Source: Chrysomallon squamiferum
Lineage: Eukaryota > Mollusca > Gastropoda > Neomphalida > Peltospiridae
Assembly (NCBI GenBank): GCA_012295275.1
Contig: CM022667.1
Span: forward strand, 14,778,168 to 14,842,167
Length of the DNA: 64,000 nucleotides
Direction: 5' to 3'
A program made the translations under genes and the position numbers. Of this stretch, positions 48,379 to 60,641 are shown piece by piece. The notes under the pieces were generated by a model that was not told where the DNA came from, did not search any database, and saw only the letters and a list, made by a program, of their open reading frames with translations. Numbering within the stretch: the first letter of the stretch is position 1; each line of letters begins with the position of its first letter.

Positions 48379-48839
48379 GTAAATAAATAAGTAAATGGCC
48401 TTAATTTTAATTACATCGTTAAAATCTTTTTCCACACACACACACACACACAAAGAAAGGAAAAAAAGAAGAATTATATTTATATATATATATTTGATGA
48501 AATAGAATTTATTTTATTTTAATTAATAAACAACCTATTTTACTTATCTCGCCTAAAGGACACCATTTTTGATTTTTTTACCATGATGTTGCAAACACAA
48601 AATGGATTCTAAAGATAGTATATATATACATGAGATAAAAATAAACATTTAACAATTTCTTAAAGTAAAGACAAGTTAAAACATTAGTTGGAACTGACAT
48701 AATAAACAGGAACATTCAGTCGATTTTATACATAGTGCAAATGACATCGAGAAAGATAGGTTCATAGATGTTCGTATGACGGCTTATGCCAACACAGAAT
48801 GCTTACTGTTAAGTCATACAATGTGTAGACGATGATGAT

Positions 48840-48872
<33 letters not shown>

Positions 48873-49714
48873 TATCATAATCATAATAAATAAATAATAA
48901 GGAAAAAGTATATAATAGAATACAATACAATATAATAAATGATTTAAATTTTCTTTGTTATTCTACTCTTTTTCAAATAAAAAAAAAAAAATATATATAT
49001 ATCTGACCACATACCCCAAAAATATCAAAATTATGGATTATTGTTGGTTATTCTGATCTGAGCAGAAAGAAAAAATCAATAAAACTATTAAGAAGGAAAT
49101 TAAAACGAAGCAGAATAACAACAGATTCAATAACAAAAAAACACTAACAATAATACGCAAATCTGGAGTGAATCATGGACATAGCTCTAGATATTGTTAT
49201 TTACAGCTGGTCACTGTCTTCTTTACAACAAACAGTAAAATTAAATTAAATTAAATTTTAAACGGCGTCAGTTACGTCACTGATGACGTTCCTATTTACA
49301 AATCCAATTCTCAGCCATTGCCACCATCACCATACTAATAATAAACAGTAGCAGATCTATATTTTTAGGGACCCTTCGCAAGGAGCAACAACACCTGGCT
49401 AACCACTGTTATCTTCTTCTAAGGCAATGTTCCATGGCAGGTTTTAAAAATTTAGCTACATCTCCGATTGTGACTGAAATCATTTCTGGAAACCCCCCTG
49501 GGTTGGGGGCTCTGAAGCTCAAGCTTCATTAATAGATCCACCCCTGGTAATAAATAACAGTTTTCATTCTTTAAACTTTATTTTGAATCATATAATCAGC
49601 GTGAATTATAAAAAGGGCATTTTCTGCACTGGTTAACGTATTTATACCCGCGTTTCAATAGTGCTTTTTCTTGAAGTGTGTGTGTGTGTGTATGTGTGTG
49701 TGTGTGTGTGTGCT

Positions 49715-49765
<51 letters not shown>

Positions 49766-49793
49766 GAATAAGATCAAAAAATCAATTTTCTGT
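47609..49793. other. No gene seen; microsatellites
   Basis: Contains GT tracts (47638-47676, 49676-49711), an (AAT)n tract (48316-48375), a shorter one (48839-48870) and a (GA)n tract (49718-49765). No coding frame was found between the RING-MATH stop and the isomerase 3' end. Confidence 0.55.
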
Positions 49794-49889
49794 TTATTTT
49801 TGACAAACCAACAAGTAAGTTTCGAACATCAAGAAATACTGACGAAGAATAAGAACATCATTATTCAAAATAAATGCTTGGTTCCATAA

Positions 49890-50138
49890 TTAGGTGCATT
49901 CCTTAGCCTCGGGAAATACATTTAAAACCGATTTGTACAAATCTTTCTTAAATGTCTTTAATAACTTTCTATCAAAAGTTTGTGATCCAAGCACTTCGAT
50001 TACTAAAAGTTTTGCTTCTTCGAGTAATCTCCCTGGCTCCGAGATGCGATCCACCATCCCAGCATTCAATGCTTCAGTTGCCGTGAACCGCTTCCCAAAC
50101 AACACAGCTTGTGCCTGATGATTGACTGGTGTTTTGTG

Positions 50139-50205
<67 letters not shown>

Positions 50206-52216
50206 TGTTTATAAAGATTTACCAATAAAATATTTACAAACATTTTATTTATTTATTTATAAATTTATAACAAATTCATTCAAATTTAACAAAAATTAAA
50301 ATTAAAATTAAAAGAAACAAAAAAACTTAAATTACTTAATTTTAAAAATGTTTAAAATACACACGTTATTATCTCTAGCAACACTTCTGGAAACCGAATG
50401 GCGACAAATATTTCGCTGAAGGATAGCCAGCCTCGATCTGATCTCATAACCCGAAGATCGTGAGCCAGTGACATTAAGGCACCCCCCGCAAACGCGTGCC
50501 CTGAAATCCATCAAGTTATCTCAGTTTTATTTTGTGTCAATTAACTAAATATTAAATGTTATAAACTATTATTTTTGTTGTTGTTCTTGTAATACATACC
50601 TTTATTGTACGTATAAATAGCGGAAATACTTATTTTCCTTGCTTTATAGATAAAGTTTTATTTATTGTAGGAGACAATAATAAGAAAAACAAGTAGAATG
50701 GAAAAAAACAAAAAAAAAAAAATGGAAGAAAGAAAGTACATCAACAAGATCATGAAGAAAAACAACAACATCAAAATCAAAAAAAAAACAAAACAAAAAA
50801 AACAACAACAAAACACTAAAAATGAAAGAAAAAAGGAAAAAAAGCAGAAAGAACAATAATAATAACAACTAACGTATAAGAAATTATTATGGAAGAAATT
50901 GTAATAAATACAAATATATGACTTAAAATAGAAATGGTGCTTTACAACTAAAAGTTATATGAAACATTTGACTGTTTATTATATACTGACCATTTATTGC
51001 ACACACTGTCACCATAGGAAAAACCAACACCCGTACCAGCAGTTTGCTGAGGTGTTTCAAATATTGCCTTAGGCCCTCGGCATCAAGAGTTGCGACGTAA
51101 TTTTGATCCAGTCCGTTGCTGTAAAATTTTCCTTCTCCAATTGTGATTAGACCGCAGCACTTAGTATTGCTGAACAGAAATATCAAATTAATTTTTATTT
51201 TAATTGTACAAATTTGAAATTACGCTACTGGAACACGAGGGTCTTGGCTGTAATTATAAATCTAAGCATGAATGAAAAATCATTAATTAATGTTTAGTGA
51301 TAATTAATTAATTAATTAAGAACATATTTTATCACAGTTACAAAATAGTTATCTATTTAGCCCTCCTGACGTACAGAACGAACCGATTCGTTGGAAAGTT
51401 ACTCTTAAAGTAAAAATTAACTAACTAACTAATTAACTAAATTAATAAATAAATAAATAAGTAAATAGAACAAGAAAAAAGCTATATGTCTACGATACGG
51501 TCACAATTACAGGTTTTAATGGCTGATACTGCGACATTAAATATGTTTTGGAATAATATTATTATTTTATGTTTATATAAGGTTTTCATGACTGATGGTA
51601 CATCATTCAAAATAATAATTTGGAAATACAAAAAAAAAAATAATAATAATAATAATAACAACATTTTATTAGACCACTTATTCCTACATCTACAGATACG
51701 TTTTAAATATATTATAAATATTTTATTCATGTATGTATGTATGTATTTAATTATTTATAATGGGAAAAATCATCAACATTTTCAAAACTGTGGAATGAGA
51801 CTTGACAAAGTTATAGTTATCTCCCTTAATGTGATTTTTATCGGTATTCAAATTTCGTTACAATGAAAATGAATATTCTTCAGGAAAACAAAACAAACCA
51901 AAACAAAAATAGTAAATTAAAATGAAACCAACCATGTGTATTTAAAAAGATGTCAAGCTACCTACCTCTCAACTTCTGTAAGTAATTTTCCAATATCATC
52001 TATGCAGCGAGGACTCAGTCTGTTATCTTCATTTTCCATCGTCAATATTGCAATTTCTTTGCCTTTGTATTTATCAAAAATTAGATTAAGCCCTGGTGTT
52101 GTTATTGAAGATGCACACCGAAACGATGGGAGAAAGTATGCCAGCTTTGGAAAAACTGATATCCTCTTAGTTAAATTGAAACATTTTATCGTAAGTTGGG
52201 GTACAGATAGAGCCAT
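49890..52216 (-). CDS. Delta3-enoyl-CoA isomerase-like crotonase family protein
   Basis: Four exons: 52216-51966, 51169-50991, 50500-50365 and 50139-49890. All phases agree, giving 271 residues. Crotonase marks in order: I-T-I-G-E-G-K-F-Y-S-N-G-L-D (residues 92-105, first oxyanion-hole loop), AINGHAFAGGALMSLAHDLR (second oxyanion-hole loop), then DRGWLSFSE, where E173 matches the catalytic Glu of delta3,delta2-enoyl-CoA isomerases, and LFGKRFTATEALNAGMVD. The enzyme moves double bonds during beta-oxidation of unsaturated fatty acids. The Arg/Lys-containing N terminus could be a mitochondrial presequence; the end (KECT) is not a classic peroxisomal signal. An in-frame ATG lies 19 codons upstream (52273). 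The exon 3 donor is AC|GTGTGT. A minus-strand AATAAA lies near 49794-49799. Confidence 0.88.
50140..50204. repeat. (AAT)n microsatellite at isomerase intron 3 acceptor
   Basis: The AAT array directly abuts the splice acceptor of exon 4 (AG at 50141-50140 on the minus strand), so on the coding strand the intron ends in an ATT repeat plus CAG. Confidence 0.85.
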
Positions 52217-52261
52217 GTCTTTCGGATTAGATCGGCTATTTCCGGCAAGGTAACCAATAAC

Positions 52262-52464
52262 GATCGAATCCAATTAGACTGAGTTTGTCGGTTATTTCTT
52301 AAATACACTGGTCGTTTTTAGAGTTCGCTAACTAAAGAATTTTCAGCATTTTATTAATTTATAATACCAATAGATTTATTCATATTAAACAATGACATGC
52401 ATTTAATTTTAGTAATATTATATGTAGCATTTGTATGTTTCTCTATAACATTAATGATACTATC

Positions 52465-52562
<98 letters not shown>

Positions 52563-52969
52563 GTGTGTGTGTGTTTGCGTGTAATCATATTAATATTTAT
52601 ATTATTGTCACTTCGGCAAAGTAATAAAAGTATTGTTGCCATCCAAATCAAAATTAATATTTTAAATGAAATATTTTCAGATTATAATAACTTTAAATAT
52701 TTCAATGATGCTGGATATATATCTGTATATCTATATAAGTGTACACACACTACATACACACATACATACATATATATACACACATACATACATACATATA
52801 TACATACACATATATAAACACTTTTGCATGTATACCTACATAGTTTTAACTTTTCTTTACATATATTGACTGTATTAACATGTAAAAAAAACTCCTATTT
52901 TTTAATGTACAATATCCTTGGGAGATTATAAAATATTTGGGGCTTTTGGACTTTTGGTAAAAGATTTCA
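52262..52969. other. Mirror (AAT)n/(ATT)n array and flanking AT-rich DNA
   Basis: 52467-52513 is (AAT)n and 52514-52561 is (ATT)n on the same strand, forming a nearly perfect inverted repeat of about 95 bp capable of cruciform folding. CA/TA-rich DNA follows (52740-52820). No gene seen. Confidence 0.7.
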
Positions 52970-53202
52970 AAATAAAGAGACTTAGAGCTTGTCCTTCATA
53001 TTATCCAACAGGCATTTATATTTAGTGATTTGTGCAGACTAACTGTAGAGTTTTTCTATTTAAATATTGATATTTTATGTCTTTGAATGTTTTATATTTC
53101 ACTCCTTTCACACATACAAATGCACACACACACATACACACACACACAAAAAATAAAATAAATGAGACATATAATTATCATACATATCAAAATGAACATA
53201 TA

Positions 53203-53262
<60 letters not shown>

Positions 53263-53870
53263 CAAAAATAATTACACATATACACAAACATATATTCAGT
53301 AGTATTATATAATGATATAATAGTAATAAAGATAGTAGCAGTATCACTATAGTAGTAATAGTAATGAAGATAACAATAGTAACAGCAAAAAATAAATAAT
53401 GAATTATAATAGTAAAAGTGATAGTAGTAGTAACAGTAATAATCATGTTAGATAATGTTAATATAATATTATTTTTGTAATGTTAAATATTTCTTTTCCT
53501 TAACCAGTTGTAGTGAGTGTGAAAAAATGCTGACCCCTGAAGTGTTTAAAAAGGCCTATGAGTACTTGAAGAATGCTCAACATGGTAAGGATAAGCAGGG
53601 CTGTAGTGAAAGAGAGATTATGGAAGGTCTGCGGAAATTTGTGAAAAACCCCTCAGATTGTTTTCCCATTGACCAGCTGCTGTTTCTAGAAGAACAAGTC
53701 CAAGTAGGAAAACTCAGCTAAAAATGATCAAGCTTTCTGAAACATGTTTGCAGTTTAATTTAAATTTGTATTTTTCTTTATATATATATGTTAGTTTTAT
53801 ACCAATGATTTCATGAAAATAAAATATATATAAATGATTTTTCAGTTTATATTAATTATATATGTTTGTG
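52970..53870 (+). repeat. Segmental duplication, copy 2 (partner at 38.52-39.42 kb)
   Basis: Same order as copy 1: TTATCCAACAGGCATTTATA, CA-rich DNA, a TA tract unique to this copy (53217-53256), AGT-rich DNA, then the exon. Its 3' end is partly repeated again near 53995-54055. Confidence 0.8.
53508..53721 (+). CDS. Isolated conserved exon of unknown protein, copy 2
   Basis: Same acceptor and frame as the exon at 39024, reading EKMLTPEVFKKAYEYLKNAQ, then GCSEREIMEGLRKFVKNPSD. It runs four residues further than copy 1 (G-K-L-S) before TAA, or ends at 53703 before GTAGGA. Few residues differ from copy 1. No partner exons found; function unknown. Confidence 0.45.
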
Positions 53871-54419
53871 TGTGTGTTTGTATGTATATATATGCAGAAA
53901 TTATATTTTTTTAAAGAAAAAAAAATCTTAATTTTTTTGTAAGACTAAATCTAATATTCATTCTTTTCTTGAAAATATTCCATAAAAATAACTTTATGCA
54001 AATGATTTAATGAAAATAAAATGTTCATAAATGATTTTTCATTTTGTATTATAATTTTAATTATCTCTTATATAAACATAGCTGGTAACATAAACTTGGT
54101 TTCTGCATTTATAAAAGGTGTATTTACATTTAATTTTAGAATTAGCTAAGTTAAACAAAACTAGTTATTTTTATTTTTCTATGAAGATTTATAAAGTTAC
54201 TATTATAAGAGATAACTTGTCAGGATCTTACATAGGCTGAAATCCTTTACTCTGGTACACTTGGATCTGACAAATAATATTATGAATAAAAAAGCAAGAC
54301 ATAACAATTAGTTAAACTACTAATGCTTTAAATTAGTATTTAAGATAATGTGTAATCTCCAGGCTATTCTTCATCTTTCCATTTCATAAATTGTAAAAAT
54401 AAGTAAAATTTGTTTCTTC
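53871..54419. other. No gene seen
   Basis: AT-rich DNA; 53995-54055 partly repeats 53800-53850. No last Hint exon was found here, where it would be expected for the minus-strand pseudogene that follows. Confidence 0.5.
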
Positions 54420-55665
54420 AGTTCTTGAAAAAGTGAGAGAGAAGAAGCAGGCAATTTTCAGACAAAGGTATTTCCACAACGGCCTTTTGGACAAAATCCT
54501 CAAACATTTCGTCTTAAATTAACTAAATATTATTCTTAGAAAAACTAATACAAAACAAAACTAAGAAAACAAACAAAACACATTTTACTCTTAGATAAAC
54601 TTAAACACCTTTATTCTTTTCTACGTTCACTGCTTTGGACTATAACTTCTTATGACAATGCAGATAGGTAGAAAGTATTTTATATAATCATCAGCATGTC
54701 TCGAAAAAGATATTACTATTGATTAGATTACTAACAAAGTAACCCCGATTTCCCCATCTTTTATCATCATTCTCAATACATTATTTCCAGTTTCGCTATA
54801 GTAGTCTAGTGGTCCAAAGTTTAAAAAAAAAATTACTTCAGGGTTGCGGAAATTGCATGTGCAGTCGAGGTAAAAGGATGGACAAATAAACGATGACACT
54901 GAAACAAAAATGTCTGAATCTTTGTCATCTTCTGTTTTCAAAAATAGGTTCATGCGGAATCGGAGATTTCCCGAAGTTTTTCGTTTTGTTCAAAAATCTA
55001 ATTTCAAAAACGTTTCATGCAACTGTTAATTCAGTTGAAATTAAATTTTTAGTATTAAAAACATGTTTTATATTTTTCTCAATTTCTAAACTGTATAGAT
55101 AGGAAACTTACGAATTTCTGAGTTAAGAATACAAATTCGAATAACGACTTTATTCTGTACTTGTCCAAATTACTTCTTTGGAACAATAGTTTTCGATATA
55201 AAGTTCTGTAAAGTGGCATTCTTGTGATTTTGTCTTTGTTCTGTATCGAAAATAAAATCTGCCAACAAAATCCAAAAAAGAACAACAAAAGAAAAACAAA
55301 ATCCATCTTCTGTGAAATGTCCTGTTCATAATTTTTCAAAGACATATATTTAACGATTATTATAGTATTCAAAGAAAGTTTAAAATAACATTGCAAATGG
55401 ACGAATTCATTGACAAACTGAATAACGACTTTGTATGTACTCAGCTGACAATATTTTGACAAATAAACACAACAACACCTGTGTTCAGACTCAAATAAAA
55501 TCAAAAACAACAACAAAAGATACATACACAAATATACTGTTCATAATTTCCTCAAGACACACAAATGCTGTCTCAAATGCAGACACAAACATACATATTT
55601 ATATGAAGATTGCGTCACCAACAAATGCTGTCTCAAATGCAGAGACAAAGAGATATATAAAGAGA

Positions 55666-55753
<88 letters not shown>

Positions 55754-55835
55754 GATGGCACGCATCCATCAAGTTATAAAGTTTTTACCTGATAACTGCA
55801 GAATAATACAAAAATAATACAAAAATATTTTACAT
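54420..55835 (-). pseudogene. Dead Hint gene, left arm of inverted duplication
   Basis: Minus-strand copy of the intact gene at 57-60.6 kb. Exon 1-like 55835-55789 keeps the donor (CAG|GTAAAAAC), but its ATG is followed at once by TAA. Exon 4-like DNA around 55265-55180 matches GGCAGA, then C-A-C-A-A-G-A-A-T-G-C-C-A-C-T-T and ACAGAACTTTA with frameshifts. Exon 5-like DNA near 54510-54460 reads V-V-E-I-P-L-S-E. Intron blocks match too (54.7-55.1 against 59.3-59.7 kb). Exon order is partly scrambled and the last exon is missing. Confidence 0.75.
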
Positions 55836-56055
55836 GGTTTGTTCCTTTCTGAACGAAATCTTACACACACTTCTTACACTTAAACATCATTCAGATCCGT
55901 CATATGTGTTACACAAAACACTGTTATTTTGATTGACATCTGTTTCTGAAACTCTAGGTTTAAACCATAATCATCTCGTCATTCTGAGTACGTATCTGAC
56001 TACGAATCAAATACATTGTAGATTAGCATGGGTTGGTCACCGTCTTGAAGGCAAA
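54420..56055 (-). repeat. Inverted duplication, left arm
   Basis: Matches the reverse complement of 56.88-60.0 kb with gaps. The outermost clear match near the centre is GGTCACCGTCTTGA (56035) against TCAAGACGGTGAC (56878). The GA tract 55670-55753 is the counterpart of the CT tract 57166-57257. The unique spacer is about 0.8 kb (56056-56877), holding a CT tract at 56625-56672 and no gene. Confidence 0.75.
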
Positions 56056-56624
56056 CCAACGGAGAAAGCATGGAGAAACAATAAGAGATATCTTTGATGT
56101 CGTCGTAGGTGAGATATTGTTCATTTTAAACATCATAACTACACGTCTGGAGCAGTACCACTACAAATGGTACGATGATAACCCACGTGACACAGAAACT
56201 GATACTTTTTTTTTTTATCTTACATCAGATGTCTGTATTTGACGTACAAGTTCATAACACACGTACTAATCAATGCGTGTGCGCTAAATATTAAAATCAT
56301 TCACTATTGTTAAACAAAAAAATCCTTCATTAAATCATATCAAAAGGTACGTAGCATTATGTAACATTTTTAGTAATTTATTTGACTGTTTCAATTTACG
56401 AAGGTCAAGGTACAGATAACGATCGTCATGATGTCATCTAATAAATTCAGAGACAAAAATTAATAAATTCAACATCGCTTTACGAACTTGACGGCAGTAA
56501 ATTATTCCAAGTGATAAAATTTGTGTTTAAAAAATCGCAATATTTGTCTTTGCACGTAATCTCTGTAATATATTTAATTACGCAGTTATAAATTGATAAC
56601 GTGATATCCTGTCCGTTTTTCCGT

Positions 56625-56675
<51 letters not shown>

Positions 56676-57086
56676 CACTAACTGCGTGCATTAGCAAGGA
56701 TTCTGAAGCGAATTATCGATTATTGCGCCTTAAAACCCCCTTTCCTGCACTGCTGTATGTTAATCTACCTAAAACGTAATCAGACGCATATTCAATCATG
56801 AGTATATGCTTGCGTATGTTCGTACTCACTGACATACATGTTACAGAATTTATGGATGACAGATGAATAATAAAACTGTCAAGACGGTGACTATCTACAC
56901 TGTATTTAATTCATAGTGAGATACGTAATCAAAATGACGGGATAATTATGGATTAAACATAAAGTTTCAGAAACAGATGTTGCGATATCAACCAAAGTAA
57001 CAGTGTTTTGTATATAATTAACGTATAACATGTATAACGAATCTAAGTGCGAGAAGTAAAAGGTTTTGTTCAGAAAGGAACAAATC

Positions 57087-57162
57087 ATGTATACTATTCT
57101 TTTAATTTTCATTATTTTGCAGCTACCAGGTAAAAACGTTATAACTTGATGGATGCGTGACA

Positions 57163-57261
<99 letters not shown>

Positions 57262-57475
57262 CCTCCTCCTCTCTCTCTGTCTATCTCAGTGTTTGTTTTA
57301 TTACTAAATATTTATATACTGTGTATTTATGTACTGTGTACTGTTTCATGATTATGAACAAACATTTCCAGATTATTTTCATGCAGCCAGCAATGGACTG
57401 CTGATTTGTCTGTAACATTACGTCATCCTTTACAAAATGTAGTCTGATCCAGCTTTCGTAAATAATCAAAAGACA

Positions 57476-57506
<31 letters not shown>

Positions 57507-57799
57507 AAAATAAATAAAAAAATAAAAACAAAAACAAAAACAAAACGAAACAACAAAACATGTTTATTATTGATGATAATGTAGTATACAGCATGGCATT
57601 TTGTTTGATATGCAAAACTGTATTTTAAATATTTAAAAAATGTATTTATTTTATTTGTCTATTTATTTATTTTTGTTTTTGTTTCCAGGATTAGTTCCAG
57701 CATGGTGGGGACATGTATGTCTACTTTACTACAGTTTGGTCACATTTTATCGTTGCTTAATATAACTCCATTAGCTGAATTTCGTGTAAATTACCTGTA

Positions 57800-57886
<87 letters not shown>

Positions 57887-58431
57887 CTTGTAAATCTGTG
57901 TATGGATGTGTCTGTGTACGTGTGTGTGTCTGTGCGCATATGTGCGTCTATACGTCTCTGTGTATGTGTCCGCAGAGGGTGTCTGTCAGTATGTCTGTGT
58001 GTGTGTGTGTCTAGTGCATATTATTTTTAACACGTTCACACTCACACTGTATAGTCCTATATAATCATCAGTTTCTGGATCTTTCTGTAGGAAATCACTA
58101 ACGGGACACTTATTGTGAATGTTATTTTCTAAATGTTACCTGTGAGAAATAATTACTTTCGTCGTAAAACAGAAGGACCCCTCCTACTGCGAGTGTTATC
58201 TGAGGTCAAGTAACGGGATGATGAGGTCGCGCAAAGACAAATGCTCGTGCGGCTGTGCTCAGTACTGGGACAAGGAAAACAGGTGTTGTAAGAGTTGCTG
58301 TTTCCATGGAGACGGAGAGCTTCAGCTTGAAGACGGCTCAGCTACAAAAATGAGACACCTTAAAGCAGGAAATAAAGTTCTAACGGGTAATTTTTTATTA
58401 TTATTATTGTTTTTGAAATGGATGGTTTCTT

Positions 58432-58462
<31 letters not shown>

Positions 58463-60600
58463 TTATTATTATTATGTTAATATTATTATTGCATTTATTT
58501 ATTTATTTATTTAATTATTTATTTGTTTATTATATTTTGTTTACTTTGCAGTATTCCAACATATTTATTTATATTAAAACTCTTGAAAATGAAAACCTGT
58601 TACTCTAAATTAAAACATTTAAAAAGGTCTATATGAAGACTTTATGGCATTAGGAACACAATATAAGCTCTATACAAACAAATATTAGTCCAAACAGTAC
58701 ATTACATACAAAATCGTTATGCACATTTGTATTCTTAACTCAGAATTCTTTACTATCTGTAGAATTTACTATTAATATAAACATTTTTGAAAACTATAAT
58801 AACGGTTAAAAATTTGTCTTTTGAAAATCAGAAAGCGATCTTACGTTTTTTTTAGAACAAGATGGCAAAGATTCAGACATATTTGTTTTTCTTTTGTTCT
58901 AATTTTTGTTCTCAGTGCAAAATGGCAGACGGATATTTTCAGAGGTAAAAACTTTCATAAAACGAAAGCCTCACACGAATGCCACTTACAGAACTTTAAC
59001 GACGGAAAGTGGAAATCACATCACCATGACAGACGACCATCTGATATTTGTGTCAAAGAACAACAGATCTACTGAAATGGAAGCTAGGTTTGTGTGTCTT
59101 CTGTGTTAAGATGTCTACTTTTGCTTGTAAAACTCGAGTGTACAAGAATGTGCTGAAGTGTAATTTGGACAATTTATAGCTTGAGAATTAAAACTGTTCT
59201 CACCTCGGGGGCAGGTGAATGTGTAGACGTAGACAGACAAAATTAACGTAAGTCTCACGAAACCAGCACCAGACAAACCTTTTGAAACTGAGAAAAATTT
59301 CAGAATAACAATTCAGAGCTGTTGTTTCTCTGGATTTCCGCAAAAAATTTTCAATGATATTTCAACTGAATTAACAGTTGCATGAAACGTTTTTGAAATG
59401 AGATTTAACTGAACAATGTAATGCTGGTTAAGAAAACAACTTCGTTGAAATCTCCGTATTCCGCATGAACCTATTTCTGAAAACGTGTTTTACTTGTTGA
59501 TGAAATAAAAGCAAATTAGGTTTGTCTGGATTTCAGTGTCATCCTATGTTTGTCCATCCTTTTTCCTCGACTGCACATGCAATGTCCACTACACTGAAGT
59601 AATTTTTTTTTAAACTGTGGACTAGAACGAAACTGGAAATAAAGTATTGAAAATGATGATTAAAAGATGGGAATTATCCAGTCAATAGTAAGAACTGTTT
59701 CGAGACAGACTGATACTTATATAAAATACTTTCTCCCTATCTGCATTGTCATAAAAAGTTATTTTCTAAAGCAGTAACCGTATAAAATAATAAAGGTGTT
59801 TATCTTAAAGTAAGATGTGTTTTGTTTGTTTTCTTAGCTTTGTTTTATATTAGTTTTTCTAAGAATAATATTTAGTTAATTTAAGATGAAATTTTTCAGG
59901 TTTTCTGTGTTTGTAGAACGAGGTGATTATATTTTCTCTTCACGGTCATGTTCCAGTGGTCTTTGTGCAGAGCGCGTAGTAGAAATATCTTTGTCTGAGA
60001 AAGAAGGTACTGCTAACACAATCCTACCACCATCATAGAAACAGTAACAACAACAACTACTACTACTACAACTACAACCACCAATACTATTACCACTAAT
60101 ACAGATACTTCTAATCATATTACTACTGTTACTTACAAATAATATCACCGCCAATGTCGACTACTCTCATTTTACTTCTTTACAGCTTCTACTTCTTGTA
60201 CATTATCTGTAGACTGTAACTCACTCTTGCGTCATACACTTCAGTTATTTTATGTCAATATCTACTTCGTGTACGACTATTTTTCTGGTGCTATATCTGT
60301 GTCATGTCACAAACGTTACGTTTCTGAACTATTTGAAGATACTAACACGAACAACATTTCACGACAGGTTTGTACGTGCCAGTCACAGAGACGGGAACTC
60401 TTATTGTTGATGGAATTTTAGCGTCAAGTTACGGTTTTGTTGACCATGACTTTGAACATTTCATCCTCAGTCCATTCCGATTGTTTCCGTGGCTGCTGAA
60501 ACCATGGCAAGAAGACGGGTCTAGTCCAGTAATAGAAGGAATGAGGTATTTGGGCACGTTGTTGATTCCTGGAAACTTCGAAACCTTGGACTGTTGTTAA
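57087..60600 (+). CDS. Secreted Cys-rich protein with hedgehog-type Hint domain
   Basis: Six exons: 57087-57129, 57689-57714, 58173-58386, 58916-59087, 59900-60006 and 60368-60600; all phases agree, giving 264 residues. Residues 1-14 are a hydrophobic signal peptide. Residues 15-65 contain eight cysteines (C29, C31, C47, C49, C51, C61, C62, C65). From C66 (C-F-H-G-D-G) a hedgehog-like Hint domain follows: H-L-K-A-G-N-K-V-L, then TMTDDHLIFV with the T133-x-x-H136 pair, then GTLIVDGILASSY and W-L-L-K-P-W. Hint domains self-cleave before this Cys. The Cys of the hedgehog L-A-S-C-Y motif is Ser208, and F-I-D-R is F-I-K-R, so sterol transfer is doubtful. No hedgehog signalling domain. Poly(A) signal at 60636-60641. 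Confidence 0.88.
57166..57257. repeat. (CT)n microsatellite in Hint gene intron 1
   Basis: Pure CT tract about 37 bp after the exon 1 donor. The same tract in complement occupies the same place in the left arm (55670-55753), so it predates the inverted duplication. Confidence 0.9.
57804..57883. repeat. (CT)n microsatellite in Hint gene intron 2
   Basis: Pure CT tract in intron 2. A TTC/ATT repeat (58427-58475) lies in intron 3. Confidence 0.9.
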
Positions 60601-60641
60601 AATTTGACTGTTTCGCAGATTTTTGCTTTCACAGAAATAAA

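Noticed and set aside
49894-50118. Plus-strand frame opposite the isomerase last exon
   Set aside because: It is the shadow of a well-supported crotonase exon on the minus strand.
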